In this document: piece by piece, positions 48,490-57,265 of the stretch
How the letters are laid out: each line of letters opens with the position of its first letter
Position numbering within the stretch: position 1 is the first letter of the stretch
NCBI GenBank assembly: GCA_034432755.1
Contig: DAOUBQ010000063.1
Coordinates: 22,560-86,559, forward strand
DNA: 64,000 nt
Direction of reading: 5' to 3'
From: UBA5195 sp034432755
GTDB lineage: Bacteria; Chloroflexota; Anaerolineae; Anaerolineales; Villigracilaceae
Program-made: the position numbers and the translations under genes
The notes under the pieces: model-generated
Seen by the model: the letters and a program-made list of their open reading frames with translations, nothing else
The model's database searches: none
Told to the model about the DNA's origin: nothing

Positions 48490-49413
48490 TTATTTGAATT
48501 GTGGGTCACGCTGCAGGGTGAGTTGCAAGCCATAACCGAGCGGAATGGAGGGCCGGTAGCCCAGTTTGGCGGCGGCGAGGGTCAGGTCGGCGCACATGCG
48601 CGAAACGCCGCCCGATGTTTTAGGGTTGTAGATGGCTTCGGATTTGCTGCCGGTGACTTCTAGCACGGCTTTGACCAGGTCGCGGACGGAGGTCTCTTTG
48701 CCGGAGCCGATATTGATGACCAGGCCATCGAGATTGGGAGCGGTGGATGCGGCGATCATGGCAGAGACAGCGTCGTCTACATAGACGTAATCACGGGTTT
48801 GGGAGCCATCACCATGTACGACGAGTGAGCCATTGCGCAGCGCCTGGCGCAAAAAGTAGGGAACAACCGGCGGGTGCGAAGCGGGCAGGCGCTGGCCGGG
48901 GCCATAGGCGTTGAACACGCGCAGGCAGACGGTTTCGATGTTCCACAGGTCGCCGATGGTGTTGACGTAGTATTCGGCGGCCAGTTTGGAGACGGCGTAG
49001 GGGGAGCGGGGGTTGGGCGGCATGGTCTCGCGCAGGGGCTGTTCGCCTTGGTCGCCATAAATCGCGCCGGAGGAGACCAGGACCACCCGGCGCACGCCGA
49101 CATCGCGCATGGCCTCCATCAGGCTCACCGTGCCGCCGACGTTGACGGCGTTGTACTCACGCGGGTAAAGAACAGACTCTTGCACCGAAACGCGCGCAGC
49201 CAGATGGTAGACGCAATCTATATCTTGCAGCAGAGTCCACAGTTTGGGGCGGTCGTTGACATCGCCGCGGGTGAAGTGGACATCGGGGGAGAGGGCCTGC
49301 GGGTCGCCGGTGGAGAGGTCATCCAGCCCGCGCACGAGGTGCCCTTCACGGGCAAGTTGGTTGGCAAGGGCCGAACCAAGGAATCCGGCGGCGCCGGTGA
49401 TGAGGAAGTTCAT
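48490..49413 (-). CDS. NAD-dependent sugar-nucleotide epimerase/dehydratase (UDP-glucose 4-epimerase-like)
   Basis: A 307-residue extended short-chain dehydrogenase: NFLITGAAGFLGSALANQL, GLDDLSTGDPQAL, YHLAARVSVQESV, VLVSSGAIYGD, catalytic SPYAVSKLAAEYY (Y-x3-K), FNAYGPGQRLPASHPPVVPYFL and GDGSQTRDYVYVDDAV. This is the set found in GalE/WbpP-like enzymes that interconvert UDP-sugars for cell-surface glycans. The exact sugar is not determined. No glycan biosynthesis cluster is adjacent. Confidence 0.88.
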   Translation of the reverse strand: MNFLITGAAGFLGSALANQLAREGHLVRGLDDLSTGDPQALSPDVHFTRGDVNDRPKLWTLLQDIDCVYHLAARVSVQESVLYPREYNAVNVGGTVSLMEAMRDVGVRRVVLVSSGAIYGDQGEQPLRETMPPNPRSPYAVSKLAAEYYVNTIGDLWNIETVCLRVFNAYGPGQRLPASHPPVVPYFLRQALRNGSLVVHGDGSQTRDYVYVDDAVSAMIAASTAPNLDGLVINIGSGKETSVRDLVKAVLEVTGSKSEAIYNPKTSGGVSRMCADLTLAAAKLGYRPSIPLGYGLQLTLQRDPQFK

Positions 49414-49480
49414 AGCAGGGGATTATACTTCGTCAGCTGGGGCAAATTCAGGGGATTTTTCAGGCGGTGAAACGTGATAA

Positions 49481-49509
49481 TTGACGCTTTTTGACCAACA
49501 TGCTATGAT
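49481..49509 (+). promoter_or_regulatory. Strong sigma-70-type promoter of the PIN/TRAM gene
   Basis: TTGACG (49481-49486), 17 bases, TATGAT (49504-49509) with TGC directly before the -10 (extended -10). The gene's RBS AAGGAG lies about 60 bases downstream. Confidence 0.75.
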
Positions 49510-49577
49510 GGAATGGTCTTTCACACGATTATTAGTCTGGTATTTTATTCGCATTTATTTTATTCAAGGAGTTATTG

Positions 49578-50645
49578 ATGAGTCCTGATTTTATTGTCCG
49601 TATTGCTGGCATGATTCTGTTTACGATGGTGGGGGGCTATTGGGGCTTTTGGTTTGGCACGCGCAATGCGCCAGAAGATATTTTGACCTATACACTCAGC
49701 ATCGGCACGGTGGGGGCCTTGTTTGGGCTGATTGCCACGCCCTACTTTACGACCGTTCCGGTGCGTTTCATTCGTCGCTTGCTGGTGCGCATTTCAGCGG
49801 AAAACCTGCTGGCCGGGCTGATGGGCCTGGTTTCTGGTCTATTGGTGGCGGCCTTGCTCACCTTCCCGCTCTCGCAGCTGCCCAACCCCTTTGGCAGTAT
49901 CTTACCCTTTGTGGCCGTTGTTTTGTTCGGGTATTTTGGCGTGGCGCTGTTTGTGATGCGCCAGGCTGATATGATGAACGTCATCGCAAACACATTAGGG
50001 CGCAACAATGAAACATCTCCGAATGGCAACGCCGGTTGGGGACAGGGTTCGCGCACCATTTTGCTCGACACCAGCGTCATCATTGATGGACGGGTGGCCG
50101 ATATTGCCAAAACGGGTTTCCTGCCCGGCACACTGCTGATTCCGCGCTTTGTCCTCAACGAGCTTCAATACATTGCCGATTCGGCTGATTCGTTGCGCCG
50201 CCAGCGCGGGCGCCGGGGCATGGAAGTGCTGGCCGAGCTGCAAAAGGTCTCCGCCGTCACGGTGCGCATCAGCGACATTGACGTGGAAGGCGTGCGCGAA
50301 GTGGACGATAAGCTCATCATCCTGGCCCGCCAACTCAAATGCCCTATCCTGACCAACGACTACAATTTGAACCGCGTGGCTGAATTACAGGGCGTGACCA
50401 TTCTGAACATCAACGAACTCGCCAACGCCGTCAAGTCGGTTGTTCTGCCCGGTGAAGCGATGGAAATTGCCATCATTCAAGAAGGCAAAGAAGCAAGCCA
50501 GGGAGTTGGATATATGGACGATGGCACAATGGTGGTCGTAGAGAACGGTAACCGCTATATCGGCCAAACAAAAATCGTCAACGTTACCAAAGTCTTGCAA
50601 ACGGCCGCCGGGCGGATGATTTTTGCTCGGCCCGAAGAGCAGTGA
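49578..50645 (+). CDS. YacL-type PIN/TRAM membrane protein
   Basis: A 355-residue protein. Four transmembrane helices (about 5-135), then a PIN ribonuclease domain (about 155-280) with the acidic residues LLDTSVIIDGRVADI, PRFVLNELQ, EVDDKLIILARQL and LTNDYNLNRVA, and a C-terminal TRAM RNA-binding domain (about 285-345). This is the Bacillus YacL architecture, a membrane-tethered putative RNase. The TTG three bases before the ATG is a less likely start, since AAGGAG lies 7 bases before the ATG. cysS follows on the same strand. Confidence 0.9.
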   Translation: MSPDFIVRIAGMILFTMVGGYWGFWFGTRNAPEDILTYTLSIGTVGALFGLIATPYFTTVPVRFIRRLLVRISAENLLAGLMGLVSGLLVAALLTFPLSQLPNPFGSILPFVAVVLFGYFGVALFVMRQADMMNVIANTLGRNNETSPNGNAGWGQGSRTILLDTSVIIDGRVADIAKTGFLPGTLLIPRFVLNELQYIADSADSLRRQRGRRGMEVLAELQKVSAVTVRISDIDVEGVREVDDKLIILARQLKCPILTNDYNLNRVAELQGVTILNINELANAVKSVVLPGEAMEIAIIQEGKEASQGVGYMDDGTMVVVENGNRYIGQTKIVNVTKVLQTAAGRMIFARPEEQ

Positions 50646-50750
50646 TTGGGCAACCCATATTCAGTCATGCGTGGCGCGGCTGCTGAGAGCCGCGCTTTTA
50701 CTTATTGGACTGTGGTTTATAATATCAGCAGATATTTTTAAGGAGATTCT

Positions 50751-52148
50751 ATGATTCGTCTTTACAACACCCTGACCCGCAAAAAAGAAGAACTCCAGAC
50801 GCTCGAACCCGGCGTCGTGAAAATGTACGTCTGCGGCCCCACGGTGTACAATGACGCGCATGTTGGTCACGCCATGTCGGCATTGGTCTTTGATATCGTT
50901 CGCCGCTACCTCGAATATCGCGGCTTCAGCGTCAGGCACGTTATGAACTATACCGATGTGGATGACAAAATCATCAACCGCGCCAACCAGATGGGCCTGG
51001 ACCCCTTTGCGCTCTCAAAAAAATACATTGACGATTTTGACCAAAATCTCGAAGACCTGAACATCTTGCCAGCCACGGCCAAGCCGCAGGTCAGCAAAAC
51101 CATGCCGCAAATCATCGCCTTCGTGCAGGGTCTCATCGAAAAGGGCTATGCCTACGCCGCCCCCAATGGCGATGTATACTTCCGCGTCACCCGTGATGAC
51201 GACTATGGCCGTCTCTCTGGGCGCAAACTGGAGGATATGCAGGCCGGGGCGCGCATCGAAGTCGGCGAAGAAAAACAACATCCGATGGATTTTGCCCTGT
51301 GGAAAGCCGCCAAGCCCGGTGAACCGGCCTGGGATTCGCCCTGGGGGAAGGGCCGCCCTGGCTGGCACATCGAATGCTCAGCCATGAACCTGGCCGAATT
51401 GGGCGAACAAATCGACATTCACGGCGGCGGGAACGACCTGATTTTCCCACACCACGAAAACGAAATCGCCCAAACTGAAAGTTACACCGGCAAACCCTTC
51501 GCCCGCTATTGGATGCACAACGGAATGCTGCAACTCGGCGGCGAGAAGATGTCCAAGAGCCTCGGCAACATCATCAGCATCAAAGAATTTCTCTCGAAGC
51601 GCGATGCGGACGTGATGCGGATGCTCGTTTTGAACGGCAGTTACCGCGCCCCGCTCATCTTCAACGACGAAACCTTGGATGCCGCCGAAAAGGGACTGGA
51701 ACGCATCAAATCGGCCCTACGGCCTGCTGCCGCAAAAGGAACAGACTCTAACGCCGAAGCCGTAACCAGCCTGCCGGCCGCCATAGATACCGTTAAAACC
51801 GCCTTCGTCAACGCGATGGACGATGATTTCAACTCCGCTGGAGCGCTCGGCGCGATTTTCGACTTTGTGCGCGCCATCAACACCGCCCGTGACGCCGGCG
51901 CCACCGACTCCCAACTCAAACCCGCCCAAGACACCCTGCGTGAATTGACCAGCGTGCTAGGCTTGCGCCTGGCCGAGAAAAAGAGCGCAGACGACACCGA
52001 CAAATTCATTGACCTGCTGGTCGAAGTCCGCAGCGAAGTGCGCAAGCAAAAACTCTGGGCGCTTTCTGACCTGATTCGTGACCGGCTCAAGGAATTGGGC
52101 GTCACCGTCGAAGACAGCCGCGAAGGAAGCACCTGGCGTTACTCGTAA
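50751..52148 (+). CDS. cysS: Cysteinyl-tRNA synthetase
   Basis: A 465-residue class I synthetase charging tRNA-Cys. Zinc and HIGH-like site CGPTVYNDAHVGHAMS (Cys29), second zinc ligands in PGWHIECSAMNL, GGNDLIFPHHENEIAQTES, and KMSKSLGN. The C-terminal anticodon-binding region (DALR-like) is slightly diverged but complete. A TATAAT at 50718-50723 and RBS AAGGAG precede it. It forms a short plus-strand group with the PIN/TRAM gene, an arrangement also seen as ispD-ispF-cysS in other phyla, but here the isp genes are absent. Confidence 0.95.
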   Translation: MIRLYNTLTRKKEELQTLEPGVVKMYVCGPTVYNDAHVGHAMSALVFDIVRRYLEYRGFSVRHVMNYTDVDDKIINRANQMGLDPFALSKKYIDDFDQNLEDLNILPATAKPQVSKTMPQIIAFVQGLIEKGYAYAAPNGDVYFRVTRDDDYGRLSGRKLEDMQAGARIEVGEEKQHPMDFALWKAAKPGEPAWDSPWGKGRPGWHIECSAMNLAELGEQIDIHGGGNDLIFPHHENEIAQTESYTGKPFARYWMHNGMLQLGGEKMSKSLGNIISIKEFLSKRDADVMRMLVLNGSYRAPLIFNDETLDAAEKGLERIKSALRPAAAKGTDSNAEAVTSLPAAIDTVKTAFVNAMDDDFNSAGALGAIFDFVRAINTARDAGATDSQLKPAQDTLRELTSVLGLRLAEKKSADDTDKFIDLLVEVRSEVRKQKLWALSDLIRDRLKELGVTVEDSREGSTWRYS

Positions 52149-52186
52149 AAAACGTCCCGAAGGTTCAAAACCTTCGGGACGTTCTC
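52149..52186. terminator. Bidirectional terminator between cysS and the YhhN-like gene
   Basis: AACGTCCCGAAGGTT (52151-52165), loop CAA, AACCTTCGGGACGTT (52169-52183): a perfect 15-base-pair hairpin flanked by As and T-rich sequence. Related to terminators at 4986 and 31196. Confidence 0.88.
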
Positions 52187-52861
52187 TTACGTCCCAAACT
52201 GCCCCACCGCCCCCATCACCAGCAAAACCTGCCCCAGGTGATACGTCACCATCAGCGCCAGCCTGCCGCGCCGGATGGGGCGCACGAACTTGTTCCAGGC
52301 CAGAATCATATCGGACACGACGAACAGGACCGCCCCCAGGCTGACCAGGTAGGCGGGGGTGTCCAACCAGTCGGTGCGGAAGAGAGTGACCAGCGCCGAA
52401 AACAGCATCAGTGAGATGGTGGCCGAATAGTAGCGCACCGGCTCCACCAGGCGGCGCAGTCCCCGCTTGGGCAGGCTGCGCAAAATGCGGCGAATGAGCG
52501 GGAAGACGGTCATGCCCACGAACAGGGCAATCCCCAATGTAAGGGTGTTGAGCGGCGCGGGCGGTATGTTCAACCCGGCAATATAGGCAATGTGCGCCAG
52601 CAGGAAGGCCCCCAACCCAAACGGAAACCAGCGGCGTTCGTTTTTAAGCAGAAGGAAGGTATCGCCCGCCATCGAGAGCAGGACGGCCAGCCCAAACCAC
52701 AGGAGCGGGCCGCCCAAGCCGCCCGAAAACCACAGCCAGGCGAACAGGAAGGCCATCACGCCCGGCTTGGCGAGATATTCCACCGTGCGCCAGCCCCTGG
52801 CAACCGCCAGCCATTCAACCGCCGCGCACAAGAAGGTCAGGATGAGCAGGAAGTTTTCCAT
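52187..52861 (-). CDS. YhhN-family membrane protein (lysoplasmalogenase-like)
   Basis: A 224-residue integral membrane protein with about seven or eight transmembrane helices. Family marks are WLAVARGWRTVEYLAKPGVM, LLSMAGDTFLL and SLGAVLFVVSDMILAWNKF, with the conserved Asp residues of the GD and SD motifs. TMEM86/YhhN proteins can hydrolyse vinyl-ether lysolipids (lysoplasmalogen). The ATG at 52861 overlaps the stop of the PIG-L gene (TGATG), so the two are translationally coupled; both could act on lipids or glycolipids. Confidence 0.82.
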   Translation of the reverse strand: MENFLLILTFLCAAVEWLAVARGWRTVEYLAKPGVMAFLFAWLWFSGGLGGPLLWFGLAVLLSMAGDTFLLLKNERRWFPFGLGAFLLAHIAYIAGLNIPPAPLNTLTLGIALFVGMTVFPLIRRILRSLPKRGLRRLVEPVRYYSATISLMLFSALVTLFRTDWLDTPAYLVSLGAVLFVVSDMILAWNKFVRPIRRGRLALMVTYHLGQVLLVMGAVGQFGT

Positions 52862-53616
52862 CAGTCCTTCCCCGGCGACTCGGGACTGGCATCCTCGTCC
52901 TCGACCAGCAGCATGACCTTGAATGATTCGGCATATTCCAGGCTGTGTTCCCTGCCCTCGTCCGCCGCCCACTTGCGAATCATCTCCTCCGGGTCCCAAT
53001 CTCCCAACTGCGAGACGTGCTTTTTGAGCGCTTCGATTTTCAGGTGGATGGTATCCGAAATATCCACCCAGGTATCGGCTTTTTCAGACCCATGAATGTA
53101 AACCCGCTTAACGTTATGCGGCTCATAGCCTGCCTCCAGCAGGTCGGTGAAAATCAGCCGAGTCCCGGCGGAGGGGAAGGTGGCGTAGAGCGCCGATTGG
53201 GCCGCGGCGCGGTGGTCGGGGTGGTTGATGTAGCCGCTGCCATAGAACACACCCTGCGGGTCACCGGTCAGGACCACATCGGGTTTATACAGGCGAATCA
53301 GGCGCGTCAGTTCCTTGCGCAGGGGCAAGGTTGGCTCCAGTTCGCCATCGGGATAGCGCAGGAAAATCGACTCTTGGATACCCAACACCGCATTAGCATC
53401 CGTTTGCTCCGCCTCGCGAATTTTTGCCAGTTCGGGCTTATACGAGGCGTCTTTAGAGGGGTCGTTGCTGCCCGAGTCGCCGCTGGTGATGGTGACGGAG
53501 ATAACCTGGCAGCCGGCTTGCGCCCATTTTGCCAGCGTCCCAGCCACGGTGAATTCCTGGTCATCGGGGTGGGCGTGGATGCTCATGGCGCATCGAGGAA
53601 TATATTCTTGAGACAT
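52861..53616 (-). CDS. PIG-L family N-acetyl-sugar deacetylase
   Basis: A 251-residue zinc deacetylase of the PIG-L/LmbE group: SIHAHPDDQEFTVAGTLAKWA (zinc-binding HPDD), TITSGDSGSND, REAEQTDANAVLGI, LRYPDGEL, and the third zinc ligand in NHPDHRAAA. Substrates in the family include GlcNAc-phosphoinositides, MSH/BSH precursors and N,N-diacetylchitobiose-like sugars. The ATG at 53616 has AAGGAG just upstream. Its stop overlaps the start of the YhhN-like gene. Confidence 0.88.
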   Translation of the reverse strand: MSQEYIPRCAMSIHAHPDDQEFTVAGTLAKWAQAGCQVISVTITSGDSGSNDPSKDASYKPELAKIREAEQTDANAVLGIQESIFLRYPDGELEPTLPLRKELTRLIRLYKPDVVLTGDPQGVFYGSGYINHPDHRAAAQSALYATFPSAGTRLIFTDLLEAGYEPHNVKRVYIHGSEKADTWVDISDTIHLKIEALKKHVSQLGDWDPEEMIRKWAADEGREHSLEYAESFKVMLLVEDEDASPESPGKD

Positions 53617-53739
53617 AGGCTCTCCTTTATGATATGAAATGTTGTGAACAGGGAGGTTTGCGTTACAAAACCGAACGGCAAGCCGTTCGCCTTCATACTT
53701 GTCTGACAAAGCACGCCGCTATTTGTGACAAGTCTCATA

Positions 53740-53870
53740 TTGACTTAGGCTTGAATCTCATGTAACCTTATGTTGTACCGTTCAAAGGCTTAAAATCAAC
53801 CTATGCGCCGAGTACAAAACATACTTCCGTAAATAAGCGGGCAACGTTCCGGTTGCCCGCTTATATTTTC
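53740..53870 (+). promoter_or_regulatory. gdhA promoter region with terminator-like leader hairpin
   Basis: TTGACT (53740-53745), 17 bases, TAACCT (53763-53768) is a plausible promoter. Downstream in the leader, ATAAGCGGGCAAC (53833-53845), loop GTTCCG, GTTGCCCGCTTAT (53852-53864) is a perfect 13-base-pair stem followed by ATTTTCTC. It stands 35 bases before the gdhA start, between divergent genes, so it does not belong to an upstream plus-strand gene. Confidence 0.5.
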
Positions 53871-53905
53871 TCATCATTTCAGTCAAATTCTGACAGGAGA
53901 CAATA

Positions 53906-55192
53906 ATGGCTGGACAAATCAATGCGTTCGAGATGGCCCAGAAGCAGTTCGATGACGTTGCCAAACTGCTCAACCTGGACCCCCAAATTGCCGAGGTGCT
54001 GCGCTGGCCGATGCGCGAGTATAGTTTTCGCATCCCCGTGCGCATGGACGATGGCTCATTGCGCGTTTTCCAGGGTTATCGCGTGCAGCACAACGACGCG
54101 CGTGGGCCCAACAAAGGCGGAATCCGCTTCCACCCTTCGGAGACCTTCGACACGGTGCGGGCCCTGGCAACCTGGATGACCTGGAAATGCGCCGTGGCCG
54201 ACATTCCGCTGGGCGGCGGCAAGGGCGGCGTGGTGGTGGACCCCTCCACGCTTTCGACGACGGAAAAAGAACGCCTGTGCCGCGGCTGGGTGGATGTGAT
54301 GTGGAGGAACATTGGCCCCCGCCAGGACGTGCCAGCCCCCGATGTTGGCACAACCCCCCAGATGATGGGTTGGATGATGGATGAATATTCCAAACTGGTC
54401 GGTCAGTATACCCCCGGCGTGTTCACCGGCAAGCCGCTGGGCGGGGGCGGTTCAGAAGGCCGCACCGAAGCGACGGGCTTTGGCGTCATCTACACCGTGC
54501 GCGAAGCCATGAAGCACCTCAACATTGACCCCAAAAACTCGGTGGCGGCCATTGAGGGCTTTGGCAACGTGGCGCAATACGCGGCCATTGGATTTACCGA
54601 AATACTGGGCGGCAAGGTGGCCTGCGTCTCGTGCTGGGACCGCAACGACAAGACTGCTTACACCTACAGCCATAAAGACGGCGTAGACCCGCGCTTCCTG
54701 CTGACCATCACCGACCAATATGGAACCATCGACAAGAAGAAGGCCATGGATTCCGGCTATGTCATCGAAGACGGCGAGAAGTGGATTGAAAAAGAAGCCA
54801 ACGTGCTTATCCCGGCGGCCATCGAAGGGCATGTCAATGCTGATACCGTCAAAAAGATGTCGAAGGGTATCAAAATCGTGGCGGAAGGCGCCAACGGCCC
54901 CTGCACACCCGAAGCCGACGAATTCTTCAAGTCGAAAGGCATTTTCAACATCCCCGACTTCCTGTGCAATGCAGGCGGCGTAACGACTTCTTACTTTGAA
55001 TCGGTCCAGAACGACATGAACTTTTACTGGACGAAGCAAGAAGTGTTGCAAAAACTGGATACCAAGATGACCCAGGCTTTCCATGCCGTGCTGAACATGA
55101 GCCTGAAGGAAAAGGTCTACATGCGCGATGCGGCCTATATGGTCGCCATCGACAGCGTGGTCAAGGCCATGCAGTTGCGCGGATGGGTGTAA
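53906..55192 (+). CDS. gdhA: Glutamate dehydrogenase
   Basis: A 428-residue hexameric-type Glu dehydrogenase interconverting glutamate and 2-oxoglutarate plus ammonia. Glutamate-binding GPNKGGIRFHP, catalytic-Lys loop WKCAVADIPLGGGKGGV, APDVGTT, the Rossmann-type EGFGNVAQYAA and the C-terminal NAGGVTTSYFE. Length is standard for NAD-type catabolic enzymes. RBS CAGGAG. A hairpin in the leader may control expression. With tnaA and the Vor enzymes it fits amino-acid catabolism. Confidence 0.95.
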   Translation: MAGQINAFEMAQKQFDDVAKLLNLDPQIAEVLRWPMREYSFRIPVRMDDGSLRVFQGYRVQHNDARGPNKGGIRFHPSETFDTVRALATWMTWKCAVADIPLGGGKGGVVVDPSTLSTTEKERLCRGWVDVMWRNIGPRQDVPAPDVGTTPQMMGWMMDEYSKLVGQYTPGVFTGKPLGGGGSEGRTEATGFGVIYTVREAMKHLNIDPKNSVAAIEGFGNVAQYAAIGFTEILGGKVACVSCWDRNDKTAYTYSHKDGVDPRFLLTITDQYGTIDKKKAMDSGYVIEDGEKWIEKEANVLIPAAIEGHVNADTVKKMSKGIKIVAEGANGPCTPEADEFFKSKGIFNIPDFLCNAGGVTTSYFESVQNDMNFYWTKQEVLQKLDTKMTQAFHAVLNMSLKEKVYMRDAAYMVAIDSVVKAMQLRGWV

Positions 55193-55240
55193 GAAATCTC
55201 GCCAAAGTCTGGAGACTTTGGACTCAGAAAAGTAGAAGCA

Positions 55241-55275
55241 CAACGGGGACGGTTCGCCGTCCCCGTTGCATTTTA
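55241..55275. terminator. Terminator between gdhA and purN
   Basis: CAACGGGGACGG (55241-55252), loop TTCG, CCGTCCCCGTTG (55257-55268), then a short T-run. A UUCG tetraloop on a 12-base-pair stem is very stable. Just upstream, CCAAAGTC and GACTTTGG (55202-55221) form a second small hairpin. Confidence 0.85.
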
Positions 55276-55866
55276 GAATTTTTCCCCGCTTACCACCCGG
55301 GCAAGCGTTTCTACCAACAAGCGGTGTTCGACCGCATGGACACGGGCTTCGAACTCTTCGAGAGTTTCGCCCGGCCGAAAGGGAATCTCCCGGCTGGCAA
55401 GGAGCGGGCCGTCATCCACGCCTTCATCGGGGACGAGATGGACCATCACGCCGCTGCGGTCAGTTTCGCCGTTTTGCCAGGCAGCATAGGCCCGTTCGAT
55501 GGCATGCGTGCCAGGAAACGTTCCGGGCAGGGCCGGGTGCAGGTTGATGACGCGGTTCTGAAAAGCGGATAGGAAGTTGGACGTAAGCAGGCGCATCCAA
55601 CCGGCGAGAACGATGTAGTCAGGGGCAAATGACGAGACAAGCGCGGCCAGGCGGGTATCGTACGCGCGGCGGGGTTCGCCCTCCAGTGGAGGGAAGGCGA
55701 TGGCCGGTATGCCGGCGCGGCGGGCACGTTCCAACCCATAGGCATCGGGCTTGTTTGAGAGAACAGCAACCACCAATGCCGCCAGCCGATTTTCTGCGCA
55801 GGCATCGAGAATGGCTTGCAGGTTAGAGCCGTTACCAGAGATAAGAACCACCAGTCGTTTCATCAT
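55273..55866 (-). CDS. purN: Phosphoribosylglycinamide formyltransferase
   Basis: A 197-residue formyl-THF-dependent GAR transformylase (third step of purine synthesis): VLISGNGSNLQAIL, LAGWMRLLT, NLHPALPGTFPGTHAIERA (Asn and His catalytic residues) and SGVMVHLVPDEGVDDGP. Two adjacent ATGs (55866, 55863) are possible starts. It lies 2 bases downstream of the AICAR transformylase gene, so the two formyl-transfer steps of purine synthesis are coupled. Confidence 0.93.
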   Translation of the reverse strand: MMKRLVVLISGNGSNLQAILDACAENRLAALVVAVLSNKPDAYGLERARRAGIPAIAFPPLEGEPRRAYDTRLAALVSSFAPDYIVLAGWMRLLTSNFLSAFQNRVINLHPALPGTFPGTHAIERAYAAWQNGETDRSGVMVHLVPDEGVDDGPLLASREIPFRPGETLEEFEARVHAVEHRLLVETLARVVSGEKF

Positions 55867-55868
55867 GC

Positions 55869-57041
55869 CTAATGGTGAAACAGCCGCACGCCCGTGAATG
55901 CCATCACCATACCGTAATCGTCAGCAGTGGCAATCACCTCCTCGTCACGCGCCGAGCCGCCCGGCTCGAAGACGTATTGCACACCCGAAGCGGCAGCGCG
56001 ATGGAGGCTATCGGGGAAGGGAAAGAAGGCATCAGAGCCGAGCGAGACGCCCGTCAGCCCATTAAGCCAGGCGCGTTTTTCTTCGGGGCTGAGTTGGCGC
56101 GGAAGAACGCTGAAGATTTCGGGCCAGCAGGCCTTTTCGCGCGGGGTGATGTCGTCACGCAAGAGCTGGTCAATGGCGTTATCGCGCTCCGGGCGTTTAA
56201 TTTCAGGACGAAAGGGCAATTCCATCACTATCGGGTGCTGGCGCAGCCACCACAGGTCGGCTTTTTGCCCGGCCAACCGCACGCAATGGACGCGCGACTG
56301 CTGCCCGGCCCCCACCCCAATGGCCTGGCCGTCTTTGACAAAGCAAACCGAGTTCGATTGGGTGTATTTGAGCGTAATCCAGGCAATGCTTAAATCACGA
56401 ATGGCGGCTTCGGGCAGGGTTTTGTTCCTGGTGACGAGGTTGCCAAAATCTGCGGGGCTGACCAGGCGAGCGTGACGGGCCTGCTCGAAGGTCACGCCAA
56501 ACACATCGCGGGTTTCGCTGGCAGGCGGCTCATACGCGGGGTCAATTTGTAGAATTGCATATTTGCCCTGCTTCTTTTTTTGCAAAATTTCGAGCGCGTG
56601 CGGCTCATAACCGGGCGCAATCACACCGTCTGAAACTTCGCGGGCAATCAGGCGAGCGGTGGAAACGTCTACCGTGTCAGACAGCGCGATGAAATCGCCA
56701 AACGAACACAGCCGGTCGGCCCCGCGCGCGCGGGCATAGGCGCAGGCCAGCGGCGAGAGTTCCAGGTCGTCCACGAAGTAAATTTTCCGCAGGGTTTCAT
56801 CGAGGGGTAGGCCAACCGCCGCTCCCGCCGGGCTGACGTGCTTGAACGAGGCTGCGCCGGGCAGACCAGTGGCCGCCTTGAGTTCGCACACCAACTGCCA
56901 GGCGTTGAGCGCATCGAGCAGGTTGATGTAGCCGGGCGAGCCGCCCAAAACGCGCAGGGGCAATTCTCTGCTATTGCGCATGAAGACACGCGCCGGCGAC
57001 TGCTGAGGGTTGGTTCCGTAACGCAGGGGAAGAGAATTCAT
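55869..57041 (-). CDS. Stand-alone AICAR transformylase (PurH C-terminal domain only)
   Basis: A 390-residue protein matching the AICAR formyltransferase half of PurH: LRYGTNPQQSPA, SPGYINLLDALNAWQLV, and the catalytic Lys-His in ASFKHVSPAGAAVG, with KYTQSNSVCFVKDGQAIGVGAGQQSRV and GSDAFFPFPDSLHRAA. The N-terminal IMP cyclohydrolase (MGS-fold) domain, about 200 residues, is missing. The chain starts directly with the transformylase. IMP cyclisation must be done by another protein. purN is coupled downstream. Confidence 0.88.
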   Translation of the reverse strand: MNSLPLRYGTNPQQSPARVFMRNSRELPLRVLGGSPGYINLLDALNAWQLVCELKAATGLPGAASFKHVSPAGAAVGLPLDETLRKIYFVDDLELSPLACAYARARGADRLCSFGDFIALSDTVDVSTARLIAREVSDGVIAPGYEPHALEILQKKKQGKYAILQIDPAYEPPASETRDVFGVTFEQARHARLVSPADFGNLVTRNKTLPEAAIRDLSIAWITLKYTQSNSVCFVKDGQAIGVGAGQQSRVHCVRLAGQKADLWWLRQHPIVMELPFRPEIKRPERDNAIDQLLRDDITPREKACWPEIFSVLPRQLSPEEKRAWLNGLTGVSLGSDAFFPFPDSLHRAAASGVQYVFEPGGSARDEEVIATADDYGMVMAFTGVRLFHH

Positions 57042-57265
57042 CGGGTCACTTCCTGGGTGAGATTAGCGCGATTGTACTAGACAATTCCTGAAAGTGTAAC
57101 AACCAGGCCTGTTTTAAGGCCGTTTTGATGACATTTGTTACCGAGCAAGCCGGCGAGATTGGTTGTAGAATCGACTTGTCACTTGGAGACCGAATGGCGA
57201 TACAGGGGTATACGCCAGGCTCGCTACCCAAAATTTGACGCCAACTCAAATTTCAAGGAGACCAA

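Noticed and set aside
57128..57238. A 36-codon frame upstream of tnaA as a possible TnaC leader peptide
   Set aside because: It contains no tryptophan and no W-x11-P pattern, and it lacks the boxA and Rho-site context of known tna leaders.
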